Shown here piece by piece: positions 1 through 8,745 of a stretch of DNA of 64,000 bases. A program made the translations under genes and the position numbers. Position 1 is the first letter of the stretch, and each line of letters opens with the position of its first letter. Under the pieces are notes generated by a model. That model was not told the origin of the DNA. It saw only the letters and a program-made list of their open reading frames with translations, and searched no databases. This DNA comes from Sulfurimonadaceae bacterium (GTDB taxonomy: Bacteria; Campylobacterota; Campylobacteria; Campylobacterales; Sulfurimonadaceae), in NCBI GenBank assembly GCA_028683835.1, contig JAQUHB010000011.1, positions 1 through 64,000 of the forward strand, in the 5' to 3' direction.

Positions 1-16
1 TCAAACTCTCGTCTGT
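1..16 (-). rRNA. 16S rRNA, 5' edge only (partial)
   Basis: Read on the minus strand, the first nine bases of the window give AGAGTTTGA, the universal start of bacterial 16S rRNA (the classic 8F primer site). It lies about 40 nt downstream of a consensus sigma-70 promoter whose start region matches the tRNA promoter at 40075-40103. By analogy with E. coli the mature 5' end would be near position 16. Only the edge of the gene is visible, so the call rests on nine bases plus the promoter context. The next bases to the left should continue TCCTGGCTCAG. Confidence 0.6.
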
Positions 17-55
17 CAAGGCCTAAACTTTAGGTCTCTTCGTTTGTGGACGGGA

Positions 56-84
56 ATTATAGACAAATCAGGAATGGATGTCAA
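56..84 (-). promoter_or_regulatory. Consensus sigma-70 promoter for the rRNA operon
   Basis: On the minus strand TTGACA (84-79) and TATAAT (61-56) are separated by exactly 17 bp, a perfect sigma-70 consensus. This stands out because Campylobacter and Helicobacter promoters usually lack a conserved -35 box. The region after the -10 box (TCCCGTCC) is GC-rich, as in stringently controlled stable-RNA promoters. Transcription runs towards position 1. A small inverted repeat (CCTAAA/TTTAGG, 22-34) lies in the short leader. Confidence 0.8.
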
Positions 85-161
85 GAGGTTTTTGGGGGAA
101 TTTTAAAGAAATTTGGAATTTATGAGAGAGAGCTATTTATTTGATACATTTCGATCCATAT

Positions 162-189
162 TCTATGAAATAATATTTTATTTCATAGA
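162..189 (-). terminator. Hairpin downstream of mnmA
   Basis: There is a perfect 12-bp stem (162-173 with 178-189) around a 4-nt loop, starting 4 nt past the mnmA stop codon. No strong U-run follows on the minus strand, so it may act as a 3' stabilising hairpin or a weak terminator separating mnmA from the rRNA promoter. Confidence 0.5.
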
Positions 190-192
190 TAT

Positions 193-1212
193 TTAGGCTA
201 TCCAGCCTCCACCTATAAGTTTATCATCATCATAGAAAACCGCTGCTTGTCCTTTTGCAACACCAAAAACTGGTTCATCTAAGATTACTTCTGCATAACC
301 GTTAGAAATTTGCACCTTACACGTAACAGCTTTTGTTCTATATCTTAATTTTACACTTGATTCAAACTCTGTTCGATCATCAAACATATTCATATCTCTT
401 AAATTTACTTTGTAACATGCCAGATCTTCTTTTTGTCCAACTACTATCTGATTTTTTTCATGATCAATGCTTACTACATAGTGTGGATTATGCGCACCTT
501 TTACTGTAAATCCTTTTCTCTTTCCAATCGTATAATGCATATATCCTTTATGCTCACCGACAACATTGCCATCTTGATCTAAAACTTCTCCAACTTTATC
601 TACATTAACATAATCTTTTAATATGTCCGTATAAGTTGTTTCGACAAAACAGATTTCACTCGATTCTGCCTGTGATGCAAAAGATTCTAGCCCTTTTATG
701 GAAGCTGCTAGCTTTTTTATGTCACTTTTCTTACGAGAACCCATTGGAAACAATAATCGAGGGACAATCGACTTATCTATATAAAATAAAAAGTAACTTT
801 GATCTTTTGTATCATCTTCCGCTTGCAACAGATATTTTCCATCATGCTGAATGTAATGACCTGTTGCAATAAAATCTGCATTGATCAAATCTGCAAATTT
901 TGTCATTTCACCAAATTTAAGATTTCTATTGCATAATGCACAAGGATTTGGAGTTTCTCCATTTCTGTAGGTTTCTATGAAGGGATTGAAAACTTTTTCT
1001 TTAAATATATCTTCTAAATCGAGTATATGGAGTTTAATACCGACAAAATCTGCAGCTTTTTGAGCTCTTGCTTGGTGTATTTCATGGTAACCTGGTTTTG
1101 AATGAAGACGCATATACACACCTTCAACTTCATAACCATCCTCTTTGAGAATTAGCGCAGAAACTGTTGAGTCAACTCCGCCACTCATCCCGATTAAAAC
1201 TTTTTTATTCAT
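193..1212 (-). CDS. mnmA: tRNA-specific 2-thiouridylase MnmA
   Basis: MnmA places sulfur on U34 of the tRNAs for Lys, Glu and Gln. The 339-residue protein begins with the PP-loop ATP motif GMSGGVDST (8-16). It has the catalytic cysteines Cys91 in NPCALCN and Cys188 in SSEICFV, both conserved in the family. Length is slightly short but complete. The ATG at 1212 follows AAAGAGATAAG. It is the last gene before the rRNA promoter and is separated from fliY by about 80 nt. The two tRNA genes in this window (Lys-UUU, Glu-UUC) are expected substrates. The identification is secure. Confidence 0.97.
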   Translation of the reverse strand: MNKKVLIGMSGGVDSTVSALILKEDGYEVEGVYMRLHSKPGYHEIHQARAQKAADFVGIKLHILDLEDIFKEKVFNPFIETYRNGETPNPCALCNRNLKFGEMTKFADLINADFIATGHYIQHDGKYLLQAEDDTKDQSYFLFYIDKSIVPRLLFPMGSRKKSDIKKLAASIKGLESFASQAESSEICFVETTYTDILKDYVNVDKVGEVLDQDGNVVGEHKGYMHYTIGKRKGFTVKGAHNPHYVVSIDHEKNQIVVGQKEDLACYKVNLRDMNMFDDRTEFESSVKLRYRTKAVTCKVQISNGYAEVILDEPVFGVAKGQAAVFYDDDKLIGGGWIA

Positions 1213-1290
1213 CTTATCTCTTTACATTATAATTAAAATTTATCATAAAATTATAACACTTTAAAAAGGAAAGATTCTGAAATTATAAAA

Positions 1291-2163
1291 TTAAGATTTC
1301 AATTTATTTAATCTATCTCTTTTTGTACCTATTGTTGTTATCTGTATTCCGAAGTTACCATCTACGATCACAACCTCACCTTGCGCGATCACATGATCAT
1401 CAACTAAGATATCCAAAGGATCATTCGCTAATTGATTGAGTTCTATAACAGAACCTATATCCATATTTAAGACATCTTTTAAAAGCATCTTTTTTTTACC
1501 GATTCGCACGCGAACGGGAAGCTTTACATCCATAATTAATGATATATTTTTCATATCACCATAATCTACTGTTGTTTCTTGATCATTTGTAGAATTCACA
1601 AAAGCCGCTTTTGATTCTTTCAAAGAACTTGAATTAGTTCCATTTGTAGCGTTACTATGAAATGAGTTTTCAAATTTTCCATCTACAATCAGCATCACAA
1701 GTGAATTCAAAGCCCCAAGACTAAACGTATATACGTACATCTTACTATAACTATCAAGATTAATTTCACCATCATCTTTTATATAATCAACATTGTCTAC
1801 TTTTAGTGTTACTTTTGGCAACTCTTTTTGTGCAGATAATGTATTTGAGATGGCACCCATGACATTAGATATGATCTCTTTGATGGCATCAATATCATCA
1901 TCATTCATATCTTCTTTACTCTCTCCCTCACCACCGAGCATCATATCACCAAGCGCGGTAGCTAATACTGGAGAAACAGCAACCATTATCTTAGCTTCAA
2001 TATCTCCACTTACGCCGATTTTCACTAAAGCTATCGGAGGAATAATATTGGAGATGATAGAGATACTTTCCTCTTCTTTTTTTATTAATGATGGAGATTG
2101 ACCGATTAAACTCTCAATAGTCGCTACAGTTTCACGTTCAAATAGTTTAATAAACTCTTCCAT
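1291..2163 (-). CDS. fliY: Flagellar motor switch phosphatase/stator FliY (FliN family)
   Basis: FliY is a component of the C-ring that sets motor direction. The 290-residue protein ends in a SpoA/FliN domain (about 205-285, with VKLPVRVRIGKKKM and a final GNFGIQITTIGTKRDR). It has a CheC/FliM-like middle segment (about 70-170, IKEIISNVMGAISN). This two-part architecture and size match Helicobacter and Campylobacter FliY rather than the short FliN. It follows fliM with a 4-nt gap, so the two are co-transcribed. Whether the CheC-like part retains CheY-P phosphatase activity cannot be judged from the sequence. Confidence 0.93.
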   Translation of the reverse strand: MEEFIKLFERETVATIESLIGQSPSLIKKEEESISIISNIIPPIALVKIGVSGDIEAKIMVAVSPVLATALGDMMLGGEGESKEDMNDDDIDAIKEIISNVMGAISNTLSAQKELPKVTLKVDNVDYIKDDGEINLDSYSKMYVYTFSLGALNSLVMLIVDGKFENSFHSNATNGTNSSSLKESKAAFVNSTNDQETTVDYGDMKNISLIMDVKLPVRVRIGKKKMLLKDVLNMDIGSVIELNQLANDPLDILVDDHVIAQGEVVIVDGNFGIQITTIGTKRDRLNKLKS

Positions 2164-2167
2164 CTAA

Positions 2168-3262
2168 TCAATCCTCATATTCATTATTATCATTATCTTC
2201 ATTTATGATATCTTTTGCACCGCTTATTTTAGCTTTGCGTTGTCTTTCTAGATTTTCCAACGTACGTTTGACTGAATCTTTTTCAGTATGAACTATTTCC
2301 GTAACCTGAATAGATTTTCTGAATCTTCTCAAACCTATTTCACCCTTAAATCTAACTTTTCCATCAACTGATAGTGAAACTATATCGTTTGCATCCGTAT
2401 TTAAACGTATGATATCTCCGATTTTCAGATCAAGCACCTCACTCATATCGAGCTCAGCAGAACCCAAATTTGCTTCTACATTCACTTGTGCTCCGCCAAG
2501 TAAAACTTGAAGTTCCTGATTTCTACTCTTTTTTGAACTCGTTTCATTAAGCATCAAATCTCGACTTGCAAGTTTTGGTAAAATCGGTTCTAGCGATATT
2601 ACTGGATAACAGATGTTCATCATCCCTGAACTATGACCAATGATTATCTCCATAACGACCATAACCACGATCTCATTTTGCGCAACGATCTGAACAACAT
2701 TTGGACTAGATTCTTTAGATTCAATATTTGGGTACAAATCTGTTACAGGAGCCCACGCTTCTTTGAGTGTGGACATCATAACTCTCAAAATAGTCTCAAA
2801 AAGACTGAGTTCTATGTCTGAGAATTCTCTTGTTGTTTCAAATGGTTCGCCTTTTCCGCCGAGAAGTCTGTCAAGCATTGGAAAAGCGATAGAAGGGTTA
2901 ATCTCTAATATCCCATTTCCTTCAAGCGGTTTCATAGAAAAAACATTGAAACTTGTTGGATTTGGAAGAGACATCAAAAATTCTCCATAGGTCATCTGAT
3001 CAACCGAATGTAACTGGATCTCTACAATCGAACGCATAATAGAGGATATCTGTGAAGAGAGTGACCGCGCCATCTTGTCATGAATACCGCGAAATGCACG
3101 TAACTGTTCTTTTGACACACGGTTTGGACGTTTAAAATCATACAGTGTTATCTGACGCTGTGAATATGATTCGTCACTGCCACTATCTTCTAAAGACTCA
3201 TCCCCTTCATCTACAACGTCCAGTAAAGCGTCTATCTCTTCTTGTGAAAGTATATCTGCCAT
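2168..3262 (-). CDS. fliM: Flagellar motor switch protein FliM
   Basis: FliM binds phosphorylated CheY and transmits the signal to the C-ring. The 364-residue protein has the N-terminal CheY-binding peptide LSQEEIDALL (5-14) and an acidic linker. A CheC-like middle domain starts about residue 45, and a C-terminal SpoA domain spans about 255-330. A charged tail of about 30 residues, rich in Lys, Asp, Asn and Glu, follows. It overlaps nothing but is packed 1 nt after fliA, so it is translated from the same operon. The identification is secure. Confidence 0.96.
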   Translation of the reverse strand: MADILSQEEIDALLDVVDEGDESLEDSGSDESYSQRQITLYDFKRPNRVSKEQLRAFRGIHDKMARSLSSQISSIMRSIVEIQLHSVDQMTYGEFLMSLPNPTSFNVFSMKPLEGNGILEINPSIAFPMLDRLLGGKGEPFETTREFSDIELSLFETILRVMMSTLKEAWAPVTDLYPNIESKESSPNVVQIVAQNEIVVMVVMEIIIGHSSGMMNICYPVISLEPILPKLASRDLMLNETSSKKSRNQELQVLLGGAQVNVEANLGSAELDMSEVLDLKIGDIIRLNTDANDIVSLSVDGKVRFKGEIGLRRFRKSIQVTEIVHTEKDSVKRTLENLERQRKAKISGAKDIINEDNDNNEYED

Positions 3263-3263
3263 A

Positions 3264-3950
3264 TTATGCTCCTACACTCTCTTTTATTTTTAAAATAACT
3301 GATTTATGAATTTGTGAAATTCTTGACTCGGTAATATCTAAAATCGCACTGATCTCTTTAAGTGTCAACTCCTCAAAATAATAAAGTTGAATCACCATCT
3401 GTTCACGTTCACTATGTGTAGATAAAATCTCTTCTATGAGCTCTACCAGTTGCTCTTTTTCAATTTTTTCCAAGGTCTCAGTAGCATCGTTGTCGTTAAA
3501 ATGATCATCAAGCGGCATAACTGTATAAATAGCCGATGCGATACGTGCTTCATGAATCTTTTCTTCACTCTCGCCTTCGATCATCTGTGCGAGTTGTGTA
3601 TCCGTAGGCTCCGCGTCATGTGTTAAAAGATATTCTTCAACCAAATAATCTATTCGCTTTACAAGTTTTCTACTTGCACGGCTTAAAACATCTAAAGATC
3701 TAAGATAATCCAACATTGCACCGTAAACTCTCGTTTTGGCATATCCCCAAAAAGAATCATTTTGTGTTTCATCATATCTACGTGCTAGTTTTACCAACTC
3801 TTCGGTTCCGATGGCATTAAGATCCATATAATCCACAGAACTTGGCAGTCTTTCTTTGAGTCGAAATGCCATTGCCTTTACTGCGGGAAGATATTGAAGG
3901 GCTAGCTCATCCTCTTTATGTTTAAGTTCATTTGCATAAACATTTATCAT
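3264..3950 (-). CDS. fliA: Flagellar RNA polymerase sigma factor FliA (sigma-28)
   Basis: FliA directs transcription of late flagellar genes. At 228 residues it has the family's usual length. Region 2 includes DYMDLNAIGTEELVKLARRYD (about 40-60) and region 4 is a helix-turn-helix ending LTLKEISAILDITESRISQI (about 195-215). The start overlaps the preceding small membrane protein by 4 nt (3947-3950), which indicates translational coupling. Position between flhG and fliM is the standard Campylobacterota order. Confidence 0.95.
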   Translation of the reverse strand: MINVYANELKHKEDELALQYLPAVKAMAFRLKERLPSSVDYMDLNAIGTEELVKLARRYDETQNDSFWGYAKTRVYGAMLDYLRSLDVLSRASRKLVKRIDYLVEEYLLTHDAEPTDTQLAQMIEGESEEKIHEARIASAIYTVMPLDDHFNDNDATETLEKIEKEQLVELIEEILSTHSEREQMVIQLYYFEELTLKEISAILDITESRISQIHKSVILKIKESVGA

Positions 3951-4282
3951 GCAGCAACCTTCACAGAATCCTGAGTATTCATTTTAATAGCGGCATCAGT
4001 GATCTTATGTGCCGAATCAATTACCTTTTCTCTTTTGTTGATCTCTTTTACGATACGGTCAAGATCAGACTCATGTCTATTTTTTGCAAAATTATAAGTT
4101 TTAACACTGAGCGTTCTAAAATAAAATGCTACAACAACATGTGAAAATAGATAAAAAAAGATTGTAATTAAAAAAGTATAGGAAAGCAAACCATCTGCAC
4201 TATCTGATTTTAACAATCCAAAAATAACTCCGACAAAGAATCCTTGAACTGTAAAAAAAGAGACAAAATTTGGTGCTAACAT
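3947..4282 (-). CDS. Small membrane protein of the flagellar operon, unknown function
   Basis: This 111-residue protein has two hydrophobic segments (about 6-26 and 31-55), followed by a charged, soluble tail (about 60-111) with a helical, Lys/Asp/Glu-rich composition. No domain is recognised. It sits between flhG and fliA and overlaps fliA by 4 nt, the same place as an uncharacterised small membrane protein gene in the Campylobacter jejuni flagellar cluster. A role in flagellar assembly or in anchoring FlhG/FliA is inference from position only. Confidence 0.8.
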   Translation of the reverse strand: MLAPNFVSFFTVQGFFVGVIFGLLKSDSADGLLSYTFLITIFFYLFSHVVVAFYFRTLSVKTYNFAKNRHESDLDRIVKEINKREKVIDSAHKITDAAIKMNTQDSVKVAA

Positions 4283-4305
4283 AAATAAGTACCCCTTTTA
4301 AAAAA

Positions 4306-5181
4306 TTAAAAATGCTGCATTAAACGTCTAAAAAGCCCCGTTAATCCACTCTCTGTGGAAGAAACTAGCACATTTCGTTCCAAATTCTTCGCGATCTCAT
4401 GAGCTATAAGTTCAAGATCTATCACAGGTTGAGAACCCGAAGAAACAACACTCACAAGTTCTCTTTGTTTAACTGCCATCGAAACTTTACTATCAGAATT
4501 CACTTTGCCAAGAAGTGTTAAGTTGAGATTCTCACTAATGTTAGAATGTGCGACTTTTTTTATCTTGTTAAAGACTGCTAATGCTTCTGATTCTCCACGG
4601 ACTTGATTCATAATCATCGAAATATCATTACGCATCGTGGCTATTGTTTTTATGGTCGCATAGGCATCTGTGATAGCTGCTGGATCGGGCACTGTTACAA
4701 CGATTACATCATCTGCTGCTTTTAAAAACATCTGAATATGCTCGCCAATCCCAGCACCTGTGTCAATAATCATGACGTCTAGTTTATCTAAAATCTCAGC
4801 TTCTTGCATAAATCTCGCAAAAAGTGCCTCATCAGCATACTTTAAAATTTCGTCTCCACTGTCACCTGGAATCAAAATCAAATTTCTTGTAATAGGTATC
4901 AAAATATCCGAGACTTTTGCTTCACCTTTGAGTACATGTAGAATATTTTTTTTAATCTTTACATTGAACATAACATCAAGATTTGCAAGCCCGATATCTG
5001 CATCAAATATTCCTACATTAATACCGTTTTGAGACAAAATATAAGCAAGATTCGAGCTAATCGTACTCTTACCTACTCCACCTTTACCGCTAGTAATAGC
5101 GACAAATCGTGTCTTTTTGGATTTTTTTGCAGACGATGTTGCTATGAGCTGTTCTAATTTTTCAGCCTGATGCCCGATCAT
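4306..5181 (-). CDS. flhG: Flagellar number regulator FlhG (YlxH/MinD-like ATPase)
   Basis: FlhG is a MinD-type ATPase that limits flagellar number and, in Campylobacter, influences cell division. The 291-residue protein has the deviant Walker A motif GKGGVGKST (32-40, Lys38). It also has the switch motif IDADIGLANLD and a DTGAGI box (about 140), as in ParA/MinD proteins. The C-terminus (GLTGLFRRLMQHF) is amphipathic and could bind membrane. Its ATG overlaps the end of flhF by 4 nt. An exact TACATGTA element lies inside the gene at 4933. Confidence 0.94.
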   Translation of the reverse strand: MIGHQAEKLEQLIATSSAKKSKKTRFVAITSGKGGVGKSTISSNLAYILSQNGINVGIFDADIGLANLDVMFNVKIKKNILHVLKGEAKVSDILIPITRNLILIPGDSGDEILKYADEALFARFMQEAEILDKLDVMIIDTGAGIGEHIQMFLKAADDVIVVTVPDPAAITDAYATIKTIATMRNDISMIMNQVRGESEALAVFNKIKKVAHSNISENLNLTLLGKVNSDSKVSMAVKQRELVSVVSSGSQPVIDLELIAHEIAKNLERNVLVSSTESGLTGLFRRLMQHF

Positions 5182-6458
5182 AGCTTGCTCCTGTTAAAAC
5201 CATGAAGTAAACACTCCACTAAAAAATCGCTGTTTGCGACAATCAAATCTTCGGGAACTTCTTGCCCAACAGAAAAATAACTGATAGGTTTTTTCGTTTC
5301 ATATACCAAAGAAAAAATATTTCCGAATCCTCTTGTTTCATCGAGCTTGGTAAACATCATTGTATCAACATCAAGAGGTTCAAAATTATCATACGTAGCT
5401 TTTAAATCCTCATATTTTATAGAACTTGGTATCACCAAAACTACATCAATACTAAACTCTGTCGTATTAGAATTAAGACATTCATAGATTTTCTCTATTT
5501 TATTCTTATCATAAGGACTTGAACCCATTGTATCGATTAGAATGTAATCACAATAGCGAAGAGAGTTTAGCGCACTTGAAAACTCTGGAGGGTCCACGAC
5601 AGTTTCTATACCCAGTTTCATCATCCTTGCATACTGCATCAGTTGTTCTACCGCGCCGATTCTATAAGTATCTAAAACAACAAGCCCCACTTTGTATCTT
5701 TTCTCCATCAAATAGGAGTAGCGCGCTGCTAGTTTTGCTATTGAAGTTGTTTTTCCAACTCCAGTAGGGCCAACAAGCATGATCACTTTTTTCGTTGTAG
5801 ATGTCGGCAGTGTCTCCATACGAACTGGCACCATCTTTCGTAAAATCGATTTAAAATAACGTTTGACAGTTTCAGAGTTTTCTCTCATCTTCAGTGGCAT
5901 ATGCTCTAAACTCAAATGCATCATCTCATCGAGGTGTTCTTTGTTCATACCGCTCTCAAGCGCCATCTTATAGATCTCTGCAAATTCTGGAGGAATAGCC
6001 CGATCTAAGTTTGGAGAGCGCTCCTGCCAAAACATATTTTGGATCAGCTTGACTCTGTCCCCAAGTTTGGAAAGTTCTGCTTTTATTTCACCTAGTTCTT
6101 TTGGTTGTGCCACTTCAAGTGTAGCGTTTTTCTCATTTTTATCTTTTTCATAAGTTTCACTATTACTAACTTTGGCAATTTCTGAGATCTGTCTTGCTGC
6201 TTTTGAGATGTTATAAAAGACATCTTCACTCTCTTGCTTCACAGGTTTTTGCATCTCTAGAGGACGTTGTTTTGACTTTTGTGGTGTTTGCATCTCTTTT
6301 TCATCAACAGCTACGACTATCTCATAAAGAGGCTCTTTACCTAAAGCTTTTTTTTGAATCTCTCTTGTTTCGATGAGCATCGCATCTTCACCGACTACAG
6401 CCTGTGCTTTTTTTAATGCTTCTGTCGGTGTTTTTCCGCTAAACGTTAAAATTTTCAT
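5178..6458 (-). CDS. flhF: Flagellar biosynthesis GTPase FlhF
   Basis: FlhF is an SRP-type GTPase that marks the pole for flagellar assembly and, in Campylobacterota, is needed for sigma-54-dependent flagellar gene expression. The 426-residue protein has the family's N-terminal B domain (1-50). A low-complexity linker follows, then the NG domain with P-loop VGPTGVGKTT (229-238). Further G motifs are DTYRIGAVEQ (about 264) and TKLDETRGFG (about 378). Its start overlaps folK by 4 nt. The FlhF-FlhG pair points to polar flagella. Confidence 0.95.
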   Translation of the reverse strand: MKILTFSGKTPTEALKKAQAVVGEDAMLIETREIQKKALGKEPLYEIVVAVDEKEMQTPQKSKQRPLEMQKPVKQESEDVFYNISKAARQISEIAKVSNSETYEKDKNEKNATLEVAQPKELGEIKAELSKLGDRVKLIQNMFWQERSPNLDRAIPPEFAEIYKMALESGMNKEHLDEMMHLSLEHMPLKMRENSETVKRYFKSILRKMVPVRMETLPTSTTKKVIMLVGPTGVGKTTSIAKLAARYSYLMEKRYKVGLVVLDTYRIGAVEQLMQYARMMKLGIETVVDPPEFSSALNSLRYCDYILIDTMGSSPYDKNKIEKIYECLNSNTTEFSIDVVLVIPSSIKYEDLKATYDNFEPLDVDTMMFTKLDETRGFGNIFSLVYETKKPISYFSVGQEVPEDLIVANSDFLVECLLHGFNRSKL

Positions 6459-6943
6459 TTTTTCATACTTGATAATGGGATAAGCACGCTTTCTCTTTTC
6501 ATCCAGTGCGGATGTGGAACCTTTAGAGATAAAGTATCAATAACACGGTTATCAAAAAATAAAATATCCAAATCTAAAGTCCTTGGTGCATTGGCAAAAC
6601 TGCGTTTTCTTGAAAATCTTTTCTCCAAACGCATCAAAAAGTCCAAAAAAACTTTCGGTTGCATTGAAGTTGCCAACACTATCACAGAGTTTAAAAAATC
6701 ATCCTGATCGATATATCCAAATGGAGGATTTTTTAAAATCGGTGCTGTTTGTAAAATCTCTACTCGTTTATCGGCTTGAAGTGTAAAAAAAAGATGATGA
6801 AACCTTCTTAAGACATCACCGACATTGCCACCGATACCTATCGTTGCTTGATAACGATGTGTCGATGACTGTATTTTTTTATAGGCAAAACGCGTTGTAG
6901 TGATTAAAGTTAAACTTTCACTTAAAACACGTTTTTTTATCAT
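6455..6943 (-). CDS. folK: 2-amino-4-hydroxy-6-hydroxymethyldihydropteridine pyrophosphokinase FolK
   Basis: FolK transfers pyrophosphate from ATP to 6-hydroxymethyl-dihydropterin in folate synthesis. The 162-residue protein has the motifs GIGGNVGDVLRRF (about 37-49) and APRTLDLDILFFDN (about 119-132), the latter carrying the magnesium-binding Asp pair. An N-terminal stretch of about 30 residues precedes the usual first strand, so a later start is possible. It lies between aroQ and flhF in one operon; the link to flagella is positional, not functional. Other folate genes in the window are folB-like at 24535 and folC at 57915. Confidence 0.93.
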   Translation of the reverse strand: MIKKRVLSESLTLITTTRFAYKKIQSSTHRYQATIGIGGNVGDVLRRFHHLFFTLQADKRVEILQTAPILKNPPFGYIDQDDFLNSVIVLATSMQPKVFLDFLMRLEKRFSRKRSFANAPRTLDLDILFFDNRVIDTLSLKVPHPHWMKRESVLIPLSSMKK

Positions 6944-6944
6944 T

Positions 6945-7430
6945 TTACGCCTGAATATTTTCTTGATGCGCTCTTTGCGCTTCTTGCATCGCTCTCACTT
7001 CATTGAAAAGTTGTAACATTCCTACCATCGCAAGATGATATCCAAAAGGTCCAAAACCGATCAGTGATGAAGTACAAACAGGAGCTATTAAATTCTTTTG
7101 ACGAAAATCTTCACGACGGTATGTATTAGAAATATGAACCTCGATAGCCGGAATAGAAACAGCACTAATCGCGTCACGAATAGCAACAGACGTATGTGTG
7201 TAAGCTGCCGGATTGATGATGATACCATCTGCGTCACCGTAACATTCTTGGATTCTATCGACAAGTTCACCTTCTAGATTGCTTTGAAAAAATTCTATCT
7301 CTATACCATTTTGTTCTGCAACATCTTTCATTTGAGCATGAATATGTTCAAGTTTCATCGGTCCGTAAAACTGTTGTTCACGTACACCTAGCATATTGAG
7401 ATTTGGACCCTGAATTACTACAACTTTCAT
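6945..7430 (-). CDS. aroQ: Type II 3-dehydroquinate dehydratase AroQ
   Basis: AroQ carries out the third step of the shikimate pathway. The 161-residue protein has the signature [17 protein letters not shown] (5-21), with the catalytic Tyr about residue 20. It also has [15 protein letters not shown] (about 74-88) and the catalytic His in [14 protein letters not shown] (about 97-110). It is the first gene of a minus-strand operon that runs through folK and the flagellar genes. It diverges from the deaminase gene at 7525 across a 94-nt AT-rich spacer that must hold both promoters. Confidence 0.96.
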   Translation of the reverse strand: MKVVVIQGPNLNMLGVREQQFYGPMKLEHIHAQMKDVAEQNGIEIEFFQSNLEGELVDRIQECYGDADGIIINPAAYTHTSVAIRDAISAVSIPAIEVHISNTYRREDFRQKNLIAPVCTSSLIGFGPFGYHLAMVGMLQLFNEVRAMQEAQRAHQENIQA

Positions 7431-7524
7431 TTTTTGCCTTTTTTAAGTTATATTCTTTAATTAAGCGCCAATTTTAGCAAAATTATGCATAATCTATTTT
7501 AAAATAGACGACAAAAGAGTAAAT

Positions 7525-8745
7525 GTGAAAATTATAAATCCAAATTATATCTATCAAGATGGAAACATCTTGGAAAATCAAGCGATCGCTTTTGAAAAGA
7601 ATATAGAAAAGATCGCACCAATTGAAGATTTGCTAAAGCTTTTTCCAAATGCACAAATCATAAATCTGCCGGAAAACTCACTTATTATGCCCGGACTTAT
7701 CAATGCACATGTGCATTTAGAATTTAGTGCAAACAAAGAGACCTTGGAATATGGAGATTTTCTGCAATGGCTCTACAGTGTCATTGGAAATCGCGATGAA
7801 CTTATCAACTCTTGCAACATCGAATGTATGAAAAAAGCAACACAAATGATGCTAGAATCTGGTATCACGACTTATGGAGCAGTTAGTTCTTATGGCATGG
7901 ATCTTGACGCTGCTGCTTCTTCGCCTCAAAATGTTGTGTTTTTTAATGAACTCATAGGCTCACAAGCAACGATGGCAGATGCGCTTTTTGCAGATTTTAC
8001 AGCACGTCTTGATGCTTCAAAATCGATAAAACGTGAAGGATTTTACCCAGCAGTCGCCATCCATTCCCCCTACTCCGTTCATCCGATTTTAGTCAAAAAA
8101 GCATTGCAAATGGTAAAAAATGAAAAATTGCCTCTCTCTGCGCACTTTTTGGAAAGTCCAGCAGAAAAAAAGTGGCTAGAACAAAGCGAAGGTGATTTCA
8201 AAAAGTTTTTTGTTGATTTTTTAAAACAAGAAAAAGCCGTCTCAAACATAAAAGAGTTTTTAGCTCATTTTACAGATGTGCCAACACTTATGACTCACGT
8301 CGTTCAAGCTGGCAATGAGGAACTCGAAATTCTTTCTAAGTCAAAACATACAATCATCCACTGCCCTATTTCAAACCGTCTGCTTGGAAATGGTGCCATC
8401 GATCTTGCAGAACTTGATAAACACAATATTCACTGGATCTGTGCCACAGACGGACTAAGTTCAAACTACACACTCAACCTTTTTGAAGAGATGAAAATCG
8501 CTCTTTTTATGCACCATGAAGCTGATCTTTTAACACTAGCCAAAAGACTTTTACAAAGTGTAACAAAAGATGCGGCTAAGGCACTCGGACTCAATACAGG
8601 GGAGATAAAAGAGGGAAAAAATAGTGATATGCTCGTTTTAGAACTTACATCTAAGCCAAATGAACAACTCCCGTTGCATTTACTCTTGCATGGCTATAAT
8701 ATCTCCAAAATTTATATTAACGGAAAACAGGTTAAAGGAGAGTAG
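7525..8745 (+). CDS. mqnX: Aminofutalosine deaminase (amidohydrolase family)
   Basis: This is a 406-residue amidohydrolase-superfamily enzyme. The metal ligands are visible as NAHVHLEF (60-67, His62 and His64), further His residues in AIHSPYSVHP and ISNRLLGNG, and the Asp in CATDGLSSN. Campylobacterota homologues at this locus (next to aroQ and sppA) deaminate 6-amino-6-deoxyfutalosine in the futalosine route to menaquinone; that substrate is assigned by synteny and family. The start is GTG at 7525 after AAAAGAG. It abuts sppA with no gap. menG/ubiE at 10919 would complete the same pathway. Confidence 0.85.
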   Translation: MKIINPNYIYQDGNILENQAIAFEKNIEKIAPIEDLLKLFPNAQIINLPENSLIMPGLINAHVHLEFSANKETLEYGDFLQWLYSVIGNRDELINSCNIECMKKATQMMLESGITTYGAVSSYGMDLDAAASSPQNVVFFNELIGSQATMADALFADFTARLDASKSIKREGFYPAVAIHSPYSVHPILVKKALQMVKNEKLPLSAHFLESPAEKKWLEQSEGDFKKFFVDFLKQEKAVSNIKEFLAHFTDVPTLMTHVVQAGNEELEILSKSKHTIIHCPISNRLLGNGAIDLAELDKHNIHWICATDGLSSNYTLNLFEEMKIALFMHHEADLLTLAKRLLQSVTKDAAKALGLNTGEIKEGKNSDMLVLELTSKPNEQLPLHLLLHGYNISKIYINGKQVKGE

